DNA of 64,000 nt from Owenia fusiformis (lineage: Eukaryota > Annelida > Polychaeta > Sabellida > Oweniidae): NCBI GenBank assembly GCA_903813345.2, contig CAIIXF020000008.1, forward strand, positions 18,894,822 through 18,958,821, given 5' to 3'. The notes below the pieces were generated by a model, which searched no databases, was not told the origin of the DNA, and worked only from the letters and a program-made list of their open reading frames with translations. Positions 44,901 through 53,900 of the stretch are shown here, in pieces (positions within the stretch are counted from its first letter, which is position 1; each line of letters starts with the position of its first letter). Both the position numbers and the translations under genes were made by a program.

Positions 44901-47900
44901 ATAGCTAAAATAAATCAGGATTTTCAAAAAAAAATTCAATAAATAGGGAGTTTTAAGGAGAAATTGGAGTGTTTCATTTTCATTTTTAATGAAAAATCAG
45001 GGTATCATTTGGAAAGATCGGGATTTTGGAAAATCTAAAAAATTGGGGTAAGCACTAAAAAGTCTGGATTTCTCCCAATTAAAATGTGGATTTGACAGGT
45101 GAGATGTTCACTATATCACCCAGCTCACTGTCTTACCCCCCTATCACACCAAACTAGTTCTTACCCGTTCTTGCCAGTCCTACGAAAATGTCGTAAACGG
45201 GCTTAATCTGGCTGTGGTCGGGAAATATGTCTAAAATAATTAGCTACTTCGTTCATAAACAGTCTTCAATACGTCCATCTCATTCGCAGTTCGTTCAGGT
45301 CGCACCACATTGGTGTGCAACGTCGTGTAACGCGTCCCTTAGTCTAGAAGGTCATCATGACCTGATTACAGAACGGTATGGTCGCCATCGAATTTTGAAT
45401 CGATTCAAAATTCTAAAATCATCTTCCAGTCTGAGAACGTTCATGAAGTTCGTAAATAGACCTTAGAAAGTTGCAGCTACGTTCATTCTGTTCGCTCACA
45501 GTTTAAAACCAGTTTTGAAGAACGCAGTGACAACTTGTTTGGTGTGATAGCAATATTTTTGCTAACTCGTTCATAAGCAGTCTTTAATACGTTCTTAGTC
45601 AGTTTAAACCCGTTTGCAATTAGTTCTACCTCGTTCTCAATACATCCCCAGACAGTTCAACTCGTAAAAACGTCTCTAGTAGGTTGAAGTACAACGGTTT
45701 GGTTCGTAGTACGTCCAGCTCGTCGTAAGTACGTTGTCACTCATTCTTATTGTAGAATGTGACGACCATGAGAGCATTTTGAGCATGTTCTAAGTTCTAG
45801 AGGACCTACCTGTTCGAGTATGTTTGATGAAGTTTGTAAAAAGACCCCAAACGGTTCTAAGTACGTCCAGTCCGTTCATACACAGTTGAAGCCCGTTTTC
45901 GAGAATGTAGTGAGAACTAGTTTGGTGTGATAGTAGGGTTAATGACATTACACTGTTATTGATTCACTTTGAGATAAATACCTACCTCTGTTCTCCATAT
46001 AATCAACTATACTAAACTCCAGGGTCCGTTTGAACTTTTTCTTTTTGGCTTTGGAATTTGCAGATGACCAACAGAATTCAACCATTTGTGGTATGATTCC
46101 AGCTATAACTGCTGCAAGAGCTTGAACAACAACTGGCAACTGAGCTTGCCTGTTATATGCCTGAACCACTGACATACTTGAATATATAAAAGATCCTATG
46201 ATCGATAGGTATACCCCAGAAAAAAAGAGTTGAACTCTTAAAGGAAGATGTTTCTCCACTAAATGATCAAATATGTGTTGATTCACACCGGGAATATTTT
46301 CATAGTAAGTGATGTAAACTTCAGTTTTGTTAACTGGTTTTGATTTTTCAAGATGTTCTGAAATGTGAATAGTCTCATATAATAGGTCAATATAGCCATG
46401 ATTGATATGCTTGATTGCTTTCCAAACATACAAGATAATGGTTGTGTACATGATAGTATAAGTGACTGCCTCAGAGGGGAAGGCCACAATGCCTATAAGT
46501 GTAAAGGAAATAGTCTGGTAGATATATGTCATAGAGACAGTATAAATAGTATAGAAGCAGAACAGAACATAGAAGAAAACAATAAAAATGAACAACCTCA
46601 TAGTCCAAACCAAAATGCGATTCAGGAAAACATTTTGTTTGTTAACTCTTTTCCAACTAAACCGGTCAACACAATATTCAATATAATTGCCAATCAAATT
46701 CCTAGTCAAAAGCCAAATTGGGATTCCATAGACAATGATACAGGCAACCAGATCAAAAACAATAACTATGACACATATAAGCCAAATGGGGATCATGAGT
46801 ATACATTGTATTGGACATTTTGGCCTTCTTCTGGATAAACCCTGCAATCTCATAAACCATGTGTGGATGAAAAGTTTCCAGAATTTCCAGTTGAGCAGCA
46901 TGTATAATCTTGCTCGCATTGCTGTTGCAAACATAGACCATCCAACTTTCATTGATATGAACTCTAGTCCTCCTAGGTTCTCAATAATGGCAGGGTCCAG
47001 GCATTGAAGCAACTTTGATCCATTGGCATCTCCTAACCCTGCACAAAGTATTGCTGCAATGTTATTAGGGATGCAGATAATTGTTCCAGCCATTATAAAA
47101 AACAAGGAGTATATAACATAGGGTCCTCCTAAAAAGTACTTCCAATTACGACTACTGGCTTGAAATCCAAATGGTATTGCATTAAATCCAACTGGGATAT
47201 CTTGCTCAATGCGACCAGATACAGCTCTGTATTTATATTTGAAGAAAACAGCCATCTGAATATAAATGAATATTGGTGCAAGCACAATCAAAAGGAAAAC
47301 TTTTGATAAACGTGCTATAAACAATGATTGAGCTGTAGAGAATTTCCTATAGCACCATTTCAATGTGCTCAAAACTGTGATTGGTGGCTCATCTCCAAGA
47401 TAAAGAATATGTTCATCAGCTTTGGCCTGCTCATTGTTTGTAGTTTCTCCCTTTATTTCTTCATAGTTTCCATGCTTGTTGTCTATCAATTTATCAAGTT
47501 TAATTGCTTTGGTTTCATTCTCCGGTCTTTCGTCAAATACATGTAAGACTATGGGACTGTAGCACAATAGAAAACCTCCGCAAATTTGAAGGAATATTAA
47601 CCAACGAGTTTGATGATAAGTTTTATTAAACTGATATGGATTTTCCGGTTCACTGCATTGAAAGCCACTAGAATCTCTATTTACTCCAATAACATGTACA
47701 ATAAAGTTATAAAATTGTGTTAATTTGAATCTAATGGCGTAGCACCAAACTGTTGTTTGTTGATGGTCAGTTGCATCTGTTAAATTACGCAGCATGATTA
47801 GTAATTGTTCCATTGTGTCTGATGCTCCCCATTCAGCTTCACAGCCATCTGGACTCACTTCAACATTGACAGAGAGATAGTCATACACGTACCAGGAAAG

Positions 47901-50900
47901 GAATCCAAGTGATAACACATCAAAGTCAAATGGATAAAACAATATGGGGTATCCTGCACCTGCTTCTCCTTTGAAAGTCCATGTAAGAAAGGCAGGGAAC
48001 AAAAACATGCTGTCTTTTTTAATCAATGGCACTTGAGAAAAATTCAATTTTATGTACATGAAGTTCACATTTTTGATCTGCACTAAATGTAGAAATTCAT
48101 TCGCAGAATTTTTAGCAATTCTGTAATTGCATATTGTTTTATTTCCAAATTGATTTCCAGGTTCAGATTTCACACTGCCTTCATCCTTGAAATTCATAAC
48201 GTCAGTATTTTCTCCAGTAATGCATTGTGTCATCATGACAAACACTATCAGAAACTTGGTATAATGCGCCATTGATACTTCACGACAATATTTCAAATTC
48301 CAGGAAGATAAGCAATTCCTGCAATCGAGCAAAATCTTGTTCTTTTGAAACAAAACTGCTTTTAGGTCAAGTTTCAAAAGGTGATTCATAACTGCCTTAG
48401 TGAACCGATGAACAAGGAAGTAGTTGAGGTAATCATAATGATCTCATCTTTTTGTTTATGTAATCAACTTATCTATTATGTTTTCTGAATTGTATATCCT
48501 TATCATAATTTTCTGGTGACATCTTTGATATTTGCTTTTTCCATGGTTTTAAAAATATATTTTGCATTTAAGCATATTAATGTCAGGAACAAATACACCG
48601 TATTTCAAAATGTACACTTCTGCAAATATTTGTAAAAGATAAACCTTTACAAACGTACGTATATAAACATTTTTGAAAAAACTATACCTGGCCAAGTTAT
48701 ATCCCAGTATAAATAAAATATGGAGACAAGTTGTATTCCCTACTTTTCGTGGGAAAGTATCATGGCATTGTCTTATCTTAGTAAATCTGGTCAATGCCAA
48801 CTCCATTAAATACCAATATCTAAAAGAATATTTCAAATGGGCGCGGTTTCAATTACTTAATTTATTCAAGTTTCTCATGTTGGATCACCTACAATCCATT
48901 TCTAATTTACCTTACCCAGAGATGCAACAGGGATGATTTCAAGTACCCAGAATAAATATAGTTTTCAAATCAAATCAAATCAAGGAAATACACCCATGCC
49001 TTCATACTTGTACCAGAAAATAATGTGGGCAGGAATAAGATCTATAACAGTGTAACTTTCAGTCAGGGGGGGTGCGATCATCAATTTGGTTTTCAGTTGG
49101 GGGGGGTGCGATCAGGGCATAAGCGGCCCAGAAAATTTGTTTTGAATTTTGAATTTTACAAAAATTGATGCAACTTCCTTCAAAATTGAGCTAGAAGCTA
49201 CAAATAAAAAGCATACGCCTATGAGTGTTATAGTTATATATATTCCCCCCAAAGGTAATGCCCATTGTGAGATGGAGGACAGCAATAGGTCAAGATGACA
49301 TTTGGGTTAAGTACAAAATAGCAACGTGATATATCAATTGTTTTAAAGCATCATAAGTCTTACTTAACCTTTAGTGCTACGAAACATTATCTTTCATTGT
49401 GAAACTAAAACTAGATGAACACACCAAAATACAAAATGTCTTAATTTCAGTTTTTTATGAGTTCCCAGAACTAGTGCAGGTCCATGCTTTATTTATTCAT
49501 TTCTTATGCACCATTCAAAAGTTTGCGTGAGACCCCCCCCCCATGCGGGCATGGGTGGGGAATTTGACAAAAAAAGTTTTGGCCTGTCTAATTCCTTACC
49601 CCGGGGCCAAATAAATGTGTCAATTTCCCTACCCTTGGTGCAATAAATCTGGTCAAATATTTGCGACCCCCGGGTCCTTCCACCATTTGAAATCTATTTT
49701 TAAACATCAGATTTTCTTGTTTGTTGACTGGATGCTCGTAAATTTTGAGTGATACACGTGCAGTACTTTGTTTATGTTAATATTTTGATTAGAGACAGCA
49801 TATATAGTCATATGATTCTTCGCGGAAAGTCCACTACATATGATACAATTAATTTATGAATGAAATGTTTGCTTACGATTTACATTTAACCAATAGAGAA
49901 GCAGCTTTTTAAATGACGCAATTACCCGCGAAATTAGAAGCCAATGAGAGTACAGTCCATTTTATGACGACGTTTTCATTGACAGTGTCATTAGACAGTG
50001 TGCCATTCTTATAGTATTCACATACCAAATATGAACAAATTTGCTCCACTACTTTTCGAGTTAGAGCAAAAATCGTAAAATAGCGAGTAAAGGCTGCCAT
50101 TTTCAAGATGGCTCCCATGTGCTTCTTTAGGATCTACATTTCTAGCTTTATTAATGTTCTATATAATTCTTTTACATTTAAAACATATTGCTATTACAGT
50201 TTTACATATTGCCATTTTTTGAATGAGTTGCGATTTTGAAAATTGGCTTTCCAACAGAACTCTTACACCCATAGGGTATAGAAAATATGAACAAAATCAG
50301 GCCAACCGTATTTGAGTTATTGCCTGGACGGAGGCGTTCCCTATATCCCTCTGAACTTCGTTCAATGGGATAAAAAATAAAGAAAATTGGTTGATAAATT
50401 AGTGAAAAATGAACTCATCCATGCATGGAAGTGGTTCAGAGAAAAATGCATTTTAAAATTTTAGTTCTCATTGAAACCGATGGTACAATAATATTTAAAA
50501 CATAATATATATTCTTCCTTTCAACCTAGTTAGACAATCAACATTGGATTTCTTTGAAAGTTGCACATATCAAGAAAAGATTTTTTGCAAACTAAAGGAC
50601 AGCACAATGATGTCACTTAGGGAGCATAATTCTATTAAAATGTTTAAAAAAGAAGTTAAAAAAATTAAAACATTTATGTCACACATTAGATATGGGATTT
50701 TATTGCTGAAATACTATATAAGTTCTTCATTCAATCTTCACAAAAGGTGTTAAAAAAGATGTGTTTTGCACTGTATAGTGGAATATTTGATGATTAATAA
50801 AAAAATCAATTTTTATTTGAAAAGTGGCGGGAATTAATAATTGCGAAATAAAAAGCTGACAACTTTTATATTTTTTCAAAAATCTCCAAAATAACTTTTA

Positions 50901-53900
50901 AAGTCATGAAAAATAGTAAATGAAATTATAAAAACTTTACATGGGAGCTTTAATTTCTACAATAATATGTTCTCTCTCTTCAATGTGGTCACAAGGATCA
51001 ACCTATATTACACATTTGTGGCAAATTGAGGACTTTGAATCAACAATAACTATACCATGGCCTTTAAGGATATGATAATATGAACATGTTACATTTTATG
51101 TTTTTACACTTCAACATCACCCTTCCTTGTATTGTTCATAAGTTTACATTATTGAACTCTACAGGTATGTTCTAAGTCAAGTAATACAAGCTCATGAGCA
51201 TATCAACTTATCACATCCCCTCAAAAAAATGTAATTTGTATAACCAAAATACAAAAAGTCTATAGCCTGAAGAACTAGATGTAACATTGGTAGTTTAGGT
51301 TACAGAAACCATAGCACGTATAACTTTATCATCTGTGATTTGTTATATAGTTATATTGTATCAATTTCTAAAATACTTCAATATATAAATGGGAAATAAA
51401 GTTATCAATAAATATGCACAGAACATCAGATGATCAGACCACTTTGAATGATATCATCTTTATAGATGCTAATACCAAATGTCAACACATGTGAGCCAAT
51501 GAGTGTTGATATTTGAGGCGATAAAATGATCTTATATTGGGTTTTCCCATGATTACAGTCAAAAATTCAAAAAATTTAAATTCATTTATCAGATATGCGG
51601 CTGATATAAGATACTAGCCACATATCCGTCTGATAAACAATTTTCTAAAAAATATCACACAGATCTCTTTAATATCAGAAAAACATCACTATCAGTTGTA
51701 TATTCAGCTGATAAAAGCTTTTCTGAAAAATATTACATGCCTCTCCATAATATCAGATCTATCACTGGCTTTAATTGTACAGATAACAAAAAATGCAACT
51801 GCCATTACATTATGATTCCTAGTTTTATATCAGAGAATATAACTTCTTACCTTTCCCAAGGCTCGTCCTCTTACTTTGTGGTGATCGAGTTGGGGTTTCC
51901 ACAAAAGTTTCCATACTCAATGTTCTTGATATGTCGTAGGAACCTCTCACTTTAGAAGATAACACCTAGAATTACATAGAAATATCTACATATTATACTA
52001 CACAATGTGATCTCATTTATTCTTATGTAATATAACAACTATATATAAAAAAATAAAAGTATAATTAAACCAGAGACATATATCGGGTGTCCCAAAAAAT
52101 TAAAATCTGATTAAGCCAAGATATTTTTTGAAGGAGCAATCTATGCTAGGCTCCTTTTTTCTAGTTCAGTTTTTGTGCATCCGCAATAATGGATGTAAAG
52201 TAATTTACTATCACAAAAATGAATGTACATGTAATTCATTCTAGATGGTTTCTGTGGTTCATATATCTTAAACACCATGCAAAACAATGTATATTCTTGG
52301 AGTTGACAGATAACGACATGAAAATTTGTTTGTTTTATTTTGTATGATTTGCTATCTGTAACTCCTGGGTGAATAAAAAGAAATGAAATTCCCTATTTAC
52401 AGCTAGATTGCAGCACCATCTAAACATAAAAAATATATTTCCAATCTATATGAGCAATGTGCATGCTCAAGATAATTACTAATCAATAAAATTGATCAGA
52501 ACTAATATTTTTGCGAAAAAAACAACAGGAAAGCAAACTGGACCCAAAAAGTGCCTTTCAAATGTACCATTACACTGTCTCTTAAAACATTCCAAATAGC
52601 TGCCATGTTGATGGAGTCATGCTCAAAACCCTTCCAGCTGTAAAACCAAGTATGGCAAGGGAGATCTTCAAGTGCAGCAAAGAATTTTTTGAAAAAAGAC
52701 AAGAACTTTTGCTTTTCATTTTTTTCAACAGATCCGACTTTGTCCAAAACATTTTTAGGAAGTCATCTGGAAACAATTCTAATTAATTATACATAAATAC
52801 AGACAGACACGTAAAATATTTGGGTATATAAAGCATTAACATGCAAAATGTCACTACCTGCCATTTGTTACAGACATTGACTGCCGATCACCAAACGCCA
52901 ACAGCCATCCATAAAAATGTTGGAGACTACAAAAATATGTCACCACTTCTGGTGGTGACATAATAAAAATATGTCACCACTTCTGGTGGTGACAAAAAAA
53001 AAATCAAATCCCAGACCTACCCTGATATGTTTATCATCTTCCATAACTTCGAACTCAAATTGTTCACTCGGCAGCAACATCCAAGCATAGGGAGAGATGA
53101 CAACAAATCCAGATTCACAAAATTTCTCAGCTAGGTTAACGTCATCTACTGTGATCCCTGTGGTGACATAATGCCTGAATTCATCATTTCCTATATATGT
53201 GACACACATCTCCCCTGCAGCAATACCTACAATCAAAGATAACGTTCTAAGGGCCAAGTCAGATATGTGTCATACTTATGCAAAAGAGGGGGATGAGGGG
53301 GATGTAAAAGCACCTTTTTTATTTCACATGTTGATATACAAGTAAAAGTGCCAAAAAGAGAAATACCAAAAATACATATCAAAAAGAAAGAAAAACAGCC
53401 TTGTAAACAGAAACAGTGTCTAACACCCCTTTCTCACCATTTGAGAGCTAGTCAATATCACAATCCAAAACTGCAAGACCATGAGACCTTTCATTCCCAC
53501 TAAGATCATTAAAATACATCTTGAAGCATGGCCAAACTTACCAAGCTTCACGCGCAATTTTACACCAACATCTGTTAGCCACTCTCCACATCTATCTTGG
53601 ATCCTTAAGGCACAATGGATGACGTGTTTGATGGCATCACGCATCGTCTCAGGCTCCAATCCATCTACTGACCATACAGACAAAATAGCATCACCTGGAA
53701 CAACATGAATTCATGTACATTTTTTCATCATTTTTTTCCCTACAAAATGGCTATAGAAAAATGCTCCAAAAACAACTTTTACACTTATCAAATATCATAC
53801 AAGTTTGTAAAACCAAAGATTATACTATTATATTTCATTATGTAGTAACATATTTGGATAAGATGCAGGGATGCGTAGGATGTAAATGGATTTTGACAGA

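Larger units (their letters stand above)
48430..51845. other. Upstream of paralogue B, no gene seen
   Basis: It contains G-rich runs (49065-49110 and a C run near 49530), the small hairpin repeat at 50085-50372, and the GATATC repeat from 51480. The short frames at 48673, 49909 and 50544 have no support. Confidence 0.5.

Noticed and set aside
48673-48936. 87-codon plus-strand frame upstream of paralogue B
   Set aside because: Composition is plausible, but there is no homologue I recognise, no splice context and no repeat partner; not enough to call a gene.
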